Counted from the first letter of the stretch, positions 35,828 through 48,377 are shown. The stretch is DNA of 64,000 bases from Tigriopus japonicus (GCA_010645155.1 JAAGOF010000070.1:1110535-1174534), one strand, 5' to 3'. A program made the numbers and translations. The notes: generated by a model from the letters alone, not told the origin.

Positions 35828-36499
35828 ATCATTATCCTGATGAGCGCCCCCTGTGGTCAAATTGAATCATTGTTACCAGATGGTTTTTCATAATGCCACT
35901 CTTTGGGACAACGTAAAAAGATCTTTTTCACAGTAAATTTGTCCAAAATTCTCCTAAGTTGTTAATATCTAATTGTTTAGAAAACAATAACTACTTCAAT
36001 ACTTAATCTTCCATGATAAAGTCCTGCTTGTGTCTAATTGCTTCTGGGATTTCAATGAAAAGAAAGCTATAAAGAAACATACAACGTAAGTAACTTAACA
36101 CCTCTAGGAAGTGATATCTTTCATTTACACACCTAACCACAACTTTTTCTAAAATTGTAAAATCAAAATGTGTTTCTGATTGTGTGCAAGTTGAAATGAG
36201 CATGCTCGAGTGTCTGAAAACTGGAATTGATTTTTACATGCCTTTGAGGAAAGTGCAATCCTTCAACATTTGAGGCATGACCGGTATAATTCAATCCAAA
36301 CCAAGAAATCAACTCTGAATTTAACAAAGTGTCAAAATGAGTATTGTTGTAGAGTATTTACGAAATTGCGAAAGGTAAATGCTGAATTTGATTCAAACAA
36401 TGAACTTATTGGAAAGTGTGTCTTGAGTTTTAATGTTTTGCTATTAGTGTAACTGAAATCAAGCAAAAATAAGCTGATTGATATTTTATTGTCATAAAT

Positions 36500-36870
36500 A
36501 GAGGTTTTACGTGCGCTCTGAGAGCACCTCCAAATGCTAAGGAATCAAGGCTAGTTCGAACAATGAAGTCCTCCTCTCTTCTTTATCGGGCTCCTTCATT
36601 GTTCAATTTGTTGCCTATTTGCCTTCGTCGGGAATCTGTAGGAGCTGATCCTCTAACAGCATTTAAGGCAGGATTGGACAAATTTTTGAATACTATTCCT
36701 GACCAACCCATTATTCAAGGGTTGTACAGGTCTGCCAACAGTAACTCATTGGTAGATCAAAGTTCAAATAAACGGTTATTTTAAAAACTATATTAATCTT
36801 AATCTCTCTTTACAAGGAATCCCATTCCTTGTAGCGGTATTAAAAAATCCGCCCCCCCACCCAATAATAT
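36500..36870 (+). mobile_element. 3' fragment of non-LTR retrotransposon (family A)
   Basis: Encodes the family A C-terminus (GFTCALRAPPN-like, then [18 protein letters not shown] and [14 protein letters not shown]) and the same 3' UTR with GGAATCCCATTCC. Truncated at the 5' side near a shared GGTTTTACGTGCGCTCTGA. Opposite orientation to the copies at 3.3 and 60 kb. Confidence 0.85.
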
Positions 36871-37366
36871 ATATACCTTTGCATTGTGAGTACCCATTAG
36901 AAATATGTTCCTATATGAACTTGCTTAAATTACTCATTTGAAATATCTTTACATGATCATAGGTTGGAAGGTTTTTTGCCAATAAGTAGACCACAACTTG
37001 TTGTTACATATGTCCTGAACAATGAAAAAATTATATGCAAGAGCAACTTATATAGAAGTAAGCCTGAAGTGTCATCTGCACACCATGCAATATAATTGTG
37101 TAACTTACTCATAGGTCATTTTTACATGAATGGTTGAACCAAGCATGCACTTTTTACTTTGACATGGTCCTTTGACTTGAAAAGGAATGTTTCATTAATT
37201 ATTTTAAGGAATTATTCCAACAATTCAGTTGCATCTTGATTGGCCTGCTCTCGGTCAGAAAAAAATCAAATCTGGCTTCCGACCAGCATCCATATTTCTA
37301 GAGGTCCATGCTCTGTATTGCAATCGGCCGGCCACAATTCACTAAAAGCCCAGATATCAGGTTGTG

Positions 37367-37912
37367 TAGGGCCCAGAAAAGAATTTCTAAATATAAAAAT
37401 ATTTTTAGAATATTTATCCGGTTTTTCTCGATTTTTTTAAATATTTTGGCTGTTTCAAGAAAAAAATAAATACTTTCTGGAATAGGTGCTTCAGAAAAAA
37501 TATGTCAGGCAAAATTGAGGAAAATTAATGAATTACCAATACTCAATAGAGTTTGCTCAAAATTAACCCAAAATACAAATATTTCTACAAAATGCCATTT
37601 GTACTGAGATTAGACATTCACGATCAAAACTACTGTGAAACACGAAAAAAACTGCGCCATATATTTAGGCAAATTGAAAATTGTATTTTTAAATCAATTA
37701 CATGTCAAGCATGTCTCCAAACAGGGCCAAATGCTTCAAATTCACAAACAACAAATTCGGAAAATCGGTGCACACAGACAAAAATACCAAATAATGGCGT
37801 TGTCCAAAAAATACTTTTTAAATATTCGGCTTTTTTCAAATATTTAGGGCTTTTGAAGAAAATATATATTGGATATTTTGTCACTATTTTGCAAATATTT
37901 TTCCGGGCCCTA
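37367..37912 (-). mobile_element. hAT-like MITE, family H1, copy 2
   Basis: Same family as the SDHD-intron element, inverted. Its right end reads GCAAATATTTTTCCGGGCCC-TA. The 8-bp flanks AGGTTGTG and AGGATGTG match at 7 of 8 positions. Internal matches such as the CACCGATTTTCC region and the GATATTTTGTCAC region confirm common descent. Confidence 0.85.
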
Positions 37913-38509
37913 AGGATGTGCATCAAGAAAGAGATAATATTACCTATTTATGTCTAGTGGCGACCTTGTGATTCTTATTTTCAGACTACAGGATTGAAGA
38001 TTTGTAACAAAATGCTGAAGCAGGGAGACGAACAATGTGAAACTTGGAAGTTAGCCTCGCAAATGCTAAAGCATTAAGGTTGAGAAAACCAGAGTTTATC
38101 CTGTGCATGACTTTAAGTGTTACCTCCCCAACCCTTCCCACAATCATTGTCCATTCAACCATCTTTTCAAAGACATCTACAAACATTCACTAAACCAAAA
38201 CCCTTGATTCATAAAAAACCTATTTGGTTTAAAGAGTTGAGCATCTCTTGAAGTCTTGTCCAAAACCAATGTTACTCAAAGAGCATGCAAGTTGTTACAT
38301 CACAAAATGTTTGCCTTCTTTGGAGGTTCTGTGGACCTCCAGATCAACCTAAGGGACAAACACTACAATATTGTTGGGTATGAGCAAACGATCAACAAAA
38401 AACCTGAAAACCCGGCAAATCAAAGAACAATAAGTTATTTGAACTTGCACCAGTGTCCCTGAAAGATGTAGTCCCACTAAAAATGTCACGACTGAATTTC
38501 AACCGATCC

Positions 38510-38800
38510 GAATGAAAGTTGTGCGTCGAATCCGAAAGGTCCCAAAAATCCAATCCGAACTTGATTTTCACAATCCAAATCCGACAGCTTCCAAAAATCC
38601 AAGCGAATCCGAATCCGAAAATTTGCTTCTCAATCCGAATGAATCCGAATCCGAAAATTTGCTTCTCAATCCGAACGAATCCGAATCCAAAAACTTGCTT
38701 CTCAATCCAAACGGATCCGAATCCGAAAATTTGCTACCCAATCCCAATGAATCCGAATCCGAAAATTTGGCGCCTAATCGGAAAAAACGAAACATATTAG
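38510..38800. repeat. 36-bp minisatellite of AATCCGAATCCG type
   Basis: Four to five units of about 36 bp (AATCCGAATCCGAAAATTTG then CTTCTCAATCCGAAYG). The plus strand reads openly through all units as a 12-residue NESESENLLLNP-like repeat, which is expected for a 36-bp period and is not evidence of a gene. Confidence 0.75.
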
Positions 38801-38877
38801 GTCAATCCGACATTAATCCGAACATTTTCCTACAATCTGTTTTTTTATTTAAGCCTAGATTGGAAGTAACATTACTA

Positions 38878-39225
38878 AGGCCCGGAAAAAAATACTTTTG
38901 AAAAAAATATGTTTTTAAGATACCTCCCCATTTTACCTTTTTTGTAAATATTTTGCCCTTTTCTAGGAAAAATTTGATATTTTCTTTATCATTTAGGCAT
39001 AATATTTCAGAAAAATTGGAGCAAAATAAATGAATGGTCTATGCAAAGTAGGACTTGCCCAAAATGAACCAAATATGCTAAAATGTGTACAAAAAAGGGC
39101 ATTTGTACGAAATTAATCAATTACACACATACCAGCAATCATAAACACAAAAAACTAATGTTTTGTAATGGATGAAGTTGTCAAAAAATATTTGACTTCA
39201 TTTTCAATTTTTTCGGGCTTGAACT
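38878..39225 (+). mobile_element. Degraded relative of H1 MITE
   Basis: Begins AAGGCCCGGAAAAAAATAC and ends TTTTTTCGGGCTT. The interior resembles H1 (AGGAAAAATTTGATATTTTC, followed by CAGAAAAATTGGAGCAAAAT). The target-site duplication is not clear. Confidence 0.5.
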
Positions 39226-39546
39226 TTTCAATTGTACTCACTACCTATGATAAATATTCATGAACCATGGAAGAAAAGGTTCAAAACATAATAATATAAG
39301 TCTAATTTGAGCTAGCCTCCCATTAATACAAATTAAAGATCGTTACACCACAACGGTAGACTCAGAATTCAATGGGCACTCAAAAATTACCATGGAGCTG
39401 TTTGTGTTGGCGTCAAATATAGTTGAATTTAAAGAATCTTGCAAGACATGTGTTGGTGGAAGTTTAAATGGGTAGTCTCATACTTATCTGGTCTCAAAAA
39501 TTGCAAGAAAAAATATCTCCACCCTTGAAATACAATTTGTAATGAG

Positions 39547-40384
39547 TAGGGACAGGCAAAAAGTGCAAATCAAAACAAGCTTTTGGTTACCAAAAGTTGC
39601 ACAAAAAACAGCCCAAAATGGTAAAATAAAATGCAAAAAAAGATCAAAAACTCAGATTAAAACCAAACAAGTGCAAATAAACTCTAAAAAAACGAAGAAA
39701 AACACAAATTTCTGAAACAAAAAGCTTCAGATATTTTTTTGACATCTGCTTGTTATTTTTCAATCTTGAAGAGCAGAATTTAGATATTGAAGTAGTAGTT
39801 ATTAATACTATGCTAAACTACACTGGGAGCCTTAGAGTTTTTCAAACATGTTTAGCTTTTGTTGTTCAAAACGGTCTTTTTTGTTTTTATGCAATTGTTT
39901 TTTTCAGAAGAGTAAGCACACTGCAAAGAAGGAATCATGGGATCATGTTGGGATGCAATCTAAGCTGAATATAAAAGTACTCAATAAATAGGGAACTTAT
40001 ATTGACTTTTATTTAAACGCTATACTAATTGTGATTGAAGTATGAAAAAACGTTGTTGTTGACAAACTATTTTTGAATTCAGTTAACTAAAAATATCAGA
40101 AGGACAATATTCAATGAGATTTCCCCATTCTTGTGTCTTGTTTGAGTTATATAGATTGTCTGAACTTTAGTGATGATGAGTGTTAAATCACATTTAAGTT
40201 CCAAATTTGGAAAAAATCTTCCAAAAGTAAACATTTTCAAAGAAGAAATACAAATTCGCAATTATTTATACAATTTAGGCCGAAAACGTAAAAAAAATCG
40301 TGCAAATAAAGGTGAAAAGTGCAAAAAGGCAAATAAAAGTGTTTATGTCACCAAAAATATTTTTGCACTTTTTGCCCGTCCCTA
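39547..40384 (+). mobile_element. hAT-like MITE, family H4 (perfect TSD)
   Basis: Starts TAGGGACAGGCAAAAAGTGC and ends GCACTTTTTGCCCGTCCCTA. Flanked by identical 8-mers GTAATGAG at 39539-39546 and 40385-40392. Its first ten bases equal those of family H3, so the same transposase might have moved both. No transposase encoded. Confidence 0.92.
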
Positions 40385-40479
40385 GTAATGAGCAAATATT
40401 TTTTACTCTTTGTATACACCTACCACAAAATACAGACAAGCCAAAGGTGTATAAATAAAAGAATTTGCTAAAAATCGAA

Positions 40480-40695
40480 CTGAAAAGTTCGGATTGGTTT
40501 CCGATTATGTTGGATCTGAACAAATATTTCGTAAATCCGAATCCGAATCCGACAGTTTTAGACGAATCCGAATCCAAAAATTCACGAAAAATCCCAACGA
40601 ATCCGAATCAAAAAAACACTTGCGTCAATTCGAACGAATCCGAATTCGATCGGATCCGAAAGTCGGATCTGATGCACAGCTCTAATCCGAACCCT
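40480..40695. repeat. AATCCGAATCCG-rich repeat block 2
   Basis: Further AATCCGAATCC motifs related to the block at 38.5 kb, ending in GATGCACAGCTCTA. The reverse complement of that end, TAGAGCTGTGCATC, looks like a hAT terminus. The two blocks may be the two halves of one element interrupted by later insertions. Confidence 0.45.
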
Positions 40696-40879
40696 TTTGC
40701 TTTGCTGAAAGTTGCGCTCGCAAACTCAAAGGTTGTGTAAGTTTTGTGACTTACATTGCGTTGTGATCGGGATTTATTTTTGTCAGAGTACCATTTGAAT
40801 AGCTATTTCTGTGACTAGGGAAATATTCTACCGGGGGCTGAGAAAGGAGAGAAGAGGAGAGAATGTTGGTTGAGGCAAG

Positions 40880-41690
40880 GACATCTAGAATAGAGGTGGA
40901 CTTTTCACGGCACGGCAAAACGGGCCGGAGGTGACCCAAATCAAGTGAAAGGCAAACATCGAATGCCAATTCAGCCGGAAATTTTGAGAAGCCTCTTTGG
41001 TCTTCTGGCTAATTTGGCTGGGCGAACTGCCAAAGATGAGGCCTCTTCTAGATTAAGGGTTGCTTGAGGCAACTGTTGCAATGTTCAAAATGACTTTAAG
41101 ATGCTCATTGATTGGCCCCAAGAGCAATAATTGGTTTGAATGGCATCCAAAGGTGACTTAACTTATTGGTTTGACACCTTAAGTCAGCTGGTCTGTCCTA
41201 ATTTGTTGGTTCAAATATTATTAATCTGAAGAAGACAACGTGCCACAGGATCCCTGAAGAGAGAAGATGAAAATCAAAAATGGTGACCAAAACAATCAGA
41301 ATATTGTTAAGAGCTTATTTTGCAACATATTGGACAAAACCTGTCAATGGAAAGTGTAATGAGCTTTAAAGCCTTTTGTGAGTGTTCAAACAATTTGTCT
41401 GAAAATAGGATCCAGAATGGCATAAGGTTTTTTTGTTCATTGAAACCATGAAGAGGCATTACAAGTTTAGTGTTTTACTTGAGTCATGCATTTTGTTATT
41501 CAAATATTCCAGAAGTGTATCGCAAACCGTTGTAAGTTGATGTATAATCATCAATTCTTTAATAACTGAGACTTTCTACTTTCAAAAGCACGTTCTCTCC
41601 TTTTGTGCTTCTCCACTTGATCTTTGTCACCCCTGATTTGCCGTGCGCCGTCCAGGAAATTCTAGATGTCCATGGTTGAGGGCATCTCTG
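40880..41690. repeat. Possible element with ~75-bp inverted arms
   Basis: GGACATCTAGAAT ... CACGGCAAAA ... GGTGACCCAAATCAAGTG at 40884-40952 reappears inverted at about 41614-41685 with substitutions. The ~660 bp between show no gene. Termini and duplication not resolved. Confidence 0.4.
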
Positions 41691-42117
41691 GACCACTCAG
41701 TCAACCAGATTATTTTCCGATTGAGTTGTTGCTAGCTGGGGAAGGAGGTGCAGCCATCAGAGGTGGAGGTGTAGAAGCGGCCTGCTCCTCTTCCTCGCTC
41801 CACCGACACCTCTGGCACTTGCCCACCTGACCTAGATATCATAAGCGCAAGAGGAAAGAAGTCTGGTTGGCCAGTGGTTCAGTGTTGCCTAAACTCAACT
41901 GTCTCTCCAAATCGAGACTTTCTCAGGCCCAGGTTGAATTTTCTCAAGTGATAGACACAGTTTTCTGTCGAGTAAGATGAATTTCCCAGGTACTTTTGAT
42001 AACATGGTACTTGTTTTATAGCTACTTGCAATTGCAAGAAAACTTCAAAGTGCCATAGGATACAAGAAATGCTACCTGCTTCTTGATATTGATGTTTCTT
42101 TGCTAAATAGACAACCA

Positions 42118-42516
42118 TTAAGCTAAAAGGAAACTCAATCTAATAAAAACATGGCCAAACAGTTGTGATCTACACATATTTCTCCATTTGTGGTCAATTT
42201 GAATTTCAGGTGGCATTTTTGGCACTTGTAAGTTCATAAAATCTGGCAAAGTTAACCCAACAACCAACTCATCACAAACCAAGATCTTGTACTTCTGGGA
42301 ATCACCGCTTTGGGTAGCAAACGTGTAGGGTCCTATCCACATTTTAATCTTCCTCTGGTATGTGACTAAGTTGAAAGGATTGCCATTTTTGAGCCAAAGC
42401 AAAGCTACTTGGGTTCCAAGATGAAGGATAATATGTATTTGAGTGCCTTTAATGCTAACTTTTGGCCTTCCTGAAAAAGGTTTTATTGGTGAACACAAGT
42501 TAGAGAAACGAGGCAA
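42118..42516 (-). other. Unrecognised 132-codon ORF
   Basis: An open frame whose product has a fairly ordinary composition (includes LWLKNGNPFNLVTYQRK and CDELVVGLTLPDFMNLQ). I recognise no domain and see no promoter or splice context. It could be a remnant of a transposon protein or chance. It lies just left of the hairpin MITE at 42531. Confidence 0.2.
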
Positions 42517-42530
42517 TGTATCCTATCATA

Positions 42531-42798
42531 AGCTGAGTTTATATACCCTGTGACAACTTGAGTTGTGACAGAAATTTTTCGCTACCACACGCCATTGACT
42601 TCAATTGCAAACTCGACAAGAAATCCTGTGGCAAAAGTTATGAAAGAGTTTTGCGACGGGGTTTAAAAGCTTAGCTTTCTTTGAACGATTTCTTGTGGCA
42701 ACTTACGTACTTTCATGTTTGCAAATGAAACCAACGGCGTGTGGTAACGTAAAATTTCTGTAACAACTCAAGTTGTCACAGGGTATATAAACTCAGCT
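42531..42798. mobile_element. Hairpin MITE with ~45-bp terminal inverted repeats
   Basis: Left end TGAGTTTATATACCCTGTGA followed by CAACTTGAGTTGTGACAG; the right end is the near-exact complement. The inverted similarity continues inward (CACACGCC, with GGCGTGTG opposite). The target duplication is ambiguous. Confidence 0.7.
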
Positions 42799-43250
42799 AT
42801 AGAGACATGTAAAGTACCGGCACAAATTATGGACTTGGTAGGCTGATCAGGCTGCGCCACAATCGTTGCAAAAACTACCATGATCAAAGCTCTTCCAGTC
42901 TCTCCAAAACTTTGAACGCAAAATTGCTCCTTACAAACGGGATTTTTTAAAGGTTTTTGTTTTTTACGTTTTGCATTCAACACTTAATTTAAGTTAGCAT
43001 GATCGAGAAACTGACGCGCAGTAACGCAAAGCATTGTTTTATCCAAATTTTGTTGGAGGGGGGGACCACCTCAAAAACTGGAGACACTAAAACCAGGTGG
43101 TGTCCTAGTGCTGATTTAGGGAACAGTCCATCTCTCTATAGTGTTATGATGAAGGCAATGGCTACTGGAAGAGTGATTAACCTTACTTGCAAACAAATGC
43201 AGTGACAGCATATTGGAAAACAGTGTATGAGAGAACTTTAGTGTTGGGAG

Positions 43251-43547
43251 TAGTGATGTGTTTCGAACCGGGAGTGCTGCCATTTTTACTCGGAAGTTTA
43301 TCATTGTTGATTAGGGCAGGTTGTATTGAACGTCTTTAAAAAGACCTAAACAGGGACCAACTTGGCAACACTCGAACTAGTTCGATTTCGAGTTCCATCC
43401 GTAGTTATGCTTTTGGATTTCGAGTTGGCAGTGCTGCCATATTTTATGGCGTCTCTAGTTGAGAAGATTAGTTGGGGGTCAACTTTTTGACCTTAAAATC
43501 CAAAGTGGCAAAACTCGACCAAAAATCCAACTCGAAACACATCAGTA
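43251..43547 (+). mobile_element. hAT-like MITE, family H6 (perfect TSD)
   Basis: Termini TAGTGATGTGTTTCGAA and the complement of TACTGATGTGTTTCGAG. Identical flanking 8-mers GTTGGGAG at 43243-43250 and 43548-43555. 297 bp, no coding capacity. Starts with TAGTGATG like family H2. Confidence 0.9.
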
Positions 43548-44199
43548 GTTGGGAGTTGACTGGATCTCCAAGGGATTAAAGGTAGGTCAAGAATTGGAAT
43601 TAGGTTCTTCTGAAAACAAATGACAAAGGGAAATCCTGAAAGTTAGAACCCATAGTAGTTCATGCTTGGTGTAACACATGGTTTGGGATCACAATTCTTC
43701 AATTTAGAAATAGGCTTTAGTTTTCTAAATCAATAATATATTTGCAAAAGTTAGGTTTTATTTTTCAAGTACAAATCTGATCTGTAAAAGTGTTGGAAAA
43801 ATGACTTCTTCAACTTGTGAAATCAACGTGATTTTTTATTTGAGCTCAGTTTCCACAGGCAACAATAGCTATATAACATTTATTCTAACATTCTAAATAA
43901 CATTTTAACAATTTACAATTCTGACCTATTAAATTGTTGCTGAATAATATTTCATGCTTTGAAGTCAATATTTTACGACAAAAAAACATTCAATAAAAAT
44001 AAACTTTAATATTTCTAAACATTGATTAGATGACATTCAGGTATTTTTTAAAAAATTTCCCTAAATTTCTGTCCAAGTAGACCTTATGGAAGAGCTTAAG
44101 ATGTTGGATGACTTCGTATTTTACCTTGTGCAGAAAATTTCTAAGCCATTGTGGGAATTCTTAACAATGCTACCTAAATTAGCTGAACACCTTTCCATC

Positions 44200-44385
44200 C
44201 ATAACACTAGGCAAGGATGGCTCAAGCCAGGATTACTTTCAAAATACACACTGGGTCCGATTAGTACAATGAAAATTCAACGGAACAATACATTTGTTGC
44301 AAAAACCTCACATTTAAGTACAATGATCGGACCCAGTGTGTATTTTTGAAATTCGTCCTGACGTACAGTGGTTCCTGCACTAGGA
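44200..44385. repeat. Palindromic MITE-like repeat, copy 2
   Basis: Hairpin 44240-44348 with arms AAAATACACACTGGGTCCGA and its complement. The same flanks as the 2.5-kb copy are present, inverted (AGGATGGCTCAAGCCAGGAT on the left, GAAATTCGTCCTG and CAGTGGTTCCTG on the right). Confidence 0.75.
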
Positions 44386-45464
44386 CGTGCAGCTTTGAAA
44401 TAGAGGGCTAACATAGCAATGTCACTCCAGTACAGTCAGTGGAGATTTATTTTGAACCCACTTCATTGATCGGGCCGCAAGGGTGTCATGTGACTTGATT
44501 CATCAAACATTGCTCTTGTTCCACTAAAGTAGTTGAATGAGCAATTTTGCCACTGACTCCCTAAAAACACAAGTTTAGGTTGTGAATCATGTAACTTAGC
44601 ATGTTCAACATCAAATCACACACATTGCAGGCTTGGTGACTCACGAGTATTTTCAGTGTCATTTTTCTGTTAGCCCTCTACCTTGAAATAGCCAAAAAAA
44701 AGAAGTACTAGAAAAAAATTTCAGCCAATGGGAGCAATTACTGTATCATATTACAGACCTGCTGCCGTAAACAGTCTATGCTTGGCAAAAAATGTCTCGG
44801 TTTCCAAGGGTCAGATTTTCGATAAATGTTGCATTTAAGAGCCATGGCATGGTTAATGTATGTTGAGGAGTATTGCAAAGTAATTTAAAAACAGAACTCG
44901 GTTCATTGATGGTGGTCTCTACGTCGATGGTGGATTTGGGCCATCCAGACCCATGGTGGGATCTTGTCGGATCTGACCTCCTAACTTTAGCAAGACTCTA
45001 ATGAGGTTAATTTTCAAGTTTAAAAAGGTGGTTAAATGATTCGGAGTTGTTCCCAGGTAATCTGTTTTAAACTAAGTCGGGTATTACCCAATAAGGGCAA
45101 AATGGAAGTCCAAGCCAAAGTCATAAGTTTATCGTATCGAAATCGGCGTTGGGCGAGAATATCTAGTAGCCGGAATCTATAAACGAAGAAGTTGAGGCGC
45201 TTATAAAAAGTTGATGTACCAAACGAAAAAAATTTCCGCCTTCTCGCCTGGCAAAAACGAAGCCAGGAATATCCGTAACAAAAGGCAACAAACCCCCGTC
45301 CGATTTTAACCAACCCCCCGTAGCGTTCCAACGTATAAATTAATAGAACTGCCCCAAAGCAAGAATTTAAAATTTACAATTTAACGTTTTAAACTTTCTT
45401 ATTTCTCTTCTCGGGGTTACCCATAAATAAATCCTAAATTCATCGCATCGTGGTCTAGCTAAGG

Positions 45465-47583
45465 CTAGAGCGCTATAATAAAAGAGTACGCGCATGTGCC
45501 ATTTTGGTCCCAAGACGTCGGTTCCATAGTACTGTGGTTCTTGGGTTCGACCTGTTTGAGGCAACTTTCCCTATGCACTATTTACTACCAAATTGACGCT
45601 CATGATCTCAGCTTACCTTTGAAAGCATAATATTTGACCTCAATAGCCTTTGAAGGCCAAGGCTGGCCAAAACCGTGGGTGCCGGAAGATAACCTTCTCG
45701 TTCTCCTTAAACCTCGATGCGCCTTCAAGCCCAGTGCTGCTGTGAATTGACTCGGTAATGTCAGCTCTTAATGAATCTCCACGCTGATTTGCATTGAGTT
45801 TCTTACTTTTTAGGAAAACTTAATCTAACTAGGTACGAAATTGATTGGTGAATATTTAGAACTTCACTTGAAGCCATTAGAGCGTTTTCCTCGTGCACAT
45901 TATTACATTGTCATGTGAAATGACTTTTTTGTTGAACAATTATCTGGCAGCCCTGGTGAAGTTGCGCATTCCTACCAATCGTCAGGCTGACAGTGCTACA
46001 GACTGTTATGCCTAACTTTGTAAAAAGTTTTGATATTTTTTATTCATAATATAAATGACAGAAGCTATTTAAGTAAGTTTTTGCAATTCACCTATCAATT
46101 TTTGACTTTGTCACTAATTATTACATGAAACTAAAGAAGCTCATGGGAAAGAAGTATCACTTCAGCTATTGGACTCATTGCCCCTAAATATCTGTTCAAC
46201 CCCTTCTTGTGCGTCTTTCAAATCAAGACTGTTGACTTTTGCTCCCACCTGATATTATTTTAACCTAGAGTCTCTCATTTTTTCTCTTCTCTATCATTTA
46301 TTCAGGCTCTCCACTTGTCTTTTTTTGATTTTTTTTCTTCTCACCAATACCCTCTTTATATTTTTACAATGTTCTGGGTGGTAAATCAAAATAAGAATGA
46401 CTTTTAATTTGAGAAATTTTTGTTGAAGGGAAGTTGATGTTTTTTTCAATGACATCTGGAAAAAGTTCTTTCCAGTAGAGGAGCGTTATCAAACAAATTA
46501 AGCTGGGGATTCCGGGCTCAAAATGGCTGGGGATGTGTCATAGTTAAGACCAACCCTTCAAAACTTAATAAAAAAAATTGATTATAATTCTCAAGCTGTT
46601 TTGACAATCAATCAAAACAAATTTTTCCTGTACTACAAAAACCCAAGCCATGTTCTGATCCATCCTTAGCCAGTTTGGACTCCTAATCTCCAGCTAAAAT
46701 TGTCCAAAAATGCTTATCCATTCATAAAAGTGAGTATTTCATTTAGGTAATTTATTTTCATTTAAAGATATAGCAAAACCAGTATGAAGTTCTTTGTTAC
46801 AATATTTTTGATGAGTTTGTGATCCAGCAAGACCAAAGACAACTTCTTTGCACATTTGATTTATGAGTTTTAAACATTTGATGCGAAGAAAGAACCATTA
46901 CAATTTGCTTAATATCAAGTCCAAAAGTTGAAATTATACTTCTTTCCCATGAGCTTCTTTAGTTTCATGTAATAATTAGTGACAAAGTCAAAAATTGATA
47001 GGTGAATTGCAAAAACTTACTCAAATAGGTTCTGTTATATATATTATGAGTACAAAATATCAAAACTTTTTACAAAGTTAGGCATAACAGTCTGTAGAAC
47101 TGTCAGCCTGACGATTGCCAGGAATGCGCAACTTCACCAGGGCTGCCAGATAATTGTTCAACAAAAAAGTCATTTTACATGACAATGTAATAATGTGCCC
47201 GAGGAAAACGCTCTAATGGCTTCAAGTGAAGTTCTAAATATTCACCAATCAATTTCGTACCTAGTTAGATTAAGTTTTCCTAAAAAGTAAGAAACTCAAT
47301 GCAAATCAGCGTGGAGATTCATTAAGAGCTGACTGACATTACCGAGTCAATTCACAGCAGCACTGGGCTTGAACGCGCATCGAGGTTTAAGGAGAACGAG
47401 AAGGTTATCTTCCTGCACCCACGGTTTTGGCCAGCCTTGGCCTTCAAAGGCTATTGAGGTCAAATATTATGCTTTCAAAGGTAAGCTGAGATCATGAGCG
47501 TCAATTTGATATTTTGAAATGTTGAAATGAATTTGAATTATCAAAATGGCACATGCGCGTACTCTTTTATTATAGCGCTCTAG
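45465..47583. mobile_element. Foldback element, 2.1 kb, 6-bp TSD
   Basis: Begins CTAGAGCGCTATAATAAAAG and ends with the exact complement, flanked by CTAAGG on both sides (45459-45464 and 47584-47589). The inverted arms are long (about 45465-46165 and 46935-47583) and very similar over most of their length, apart from an indel of about 70 bp near the outer ends. The core between them also contains smaller inverted matches (TTAAGCTGGGGATTCCGGGC at 46499 against 46655-46700). No transposase ORF. Confidence 0.85.
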
Positions 47584-48377
47584 CTAAGGCTAGCATTTTT
47601 CATTGGAATTTTCAATTCTTTGACATCAATAAAAAAAAATTCGCTTAAGAAAACCAATCAATTGGAAAAACCAGACATTGACCAAATTTTGTAAAGAAAC
47701 CAAAAAAAAACAGAGCTATATAGAAACTACATTGAAATGAAAGGTAGTTGACATAACTGCATACTCTGCCTGGTTCTTGTTTTCAGTAAAAACATAACTC
47801 TTTTGCTAAATTAATCAGAAATAAAGCTAACAGTTCAAAATCTGGTTTGATTATGGCAAACAAGCAATCCACTTTCAGAAGAAATCCTTTCTCTCCGTTT
47901 CGTGACTGAACAAAACATTCTGGAGTCAAGCGAAGTACTTATTTCACTATTTTTATCTAAATGAACCACACCAATTGCCCAATAAGACTAATTCATGAAA
48001 GTTCATTTGCACTGTCATTTGCACTTTTTGGTCAATTTGCAAGAAAAGTGCACCCTAAGTTATGATAAACGGGAAATGAAGCAGATTGCTGTAAATGTGT
48101 ACAGAGCTTTCTAACCACTCGAAGTTATGTTCGTAACATTGTAAAAAACGAATTTAAAAAAAATCAAAAAAGTCACCCAAGGTCTCGAATTCGTTTCCAA
48201 ATTCATCAAAAAGTCGTCTGTAACAAACGAATTTGATATGTAAAGGTTTCAAGTTTTATGATCTTAGAGATCCAAGGAACTGTCAACAACGTAATCTAAA
48301 CACCATGCCTAGAATGAATTTTGTGCCGTCTAACATATCTTTCGCACACTAGTGCGTCACTTTCATTTCGAACTTGG

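Noticed and set aside
38512..38901. Plus-strand 129-aa ORF with SESENLLLNPNE repeats
   Set aside because: A product of the 36-bp minisatellite in transposon-derived DNA; no start context, signal or domain.
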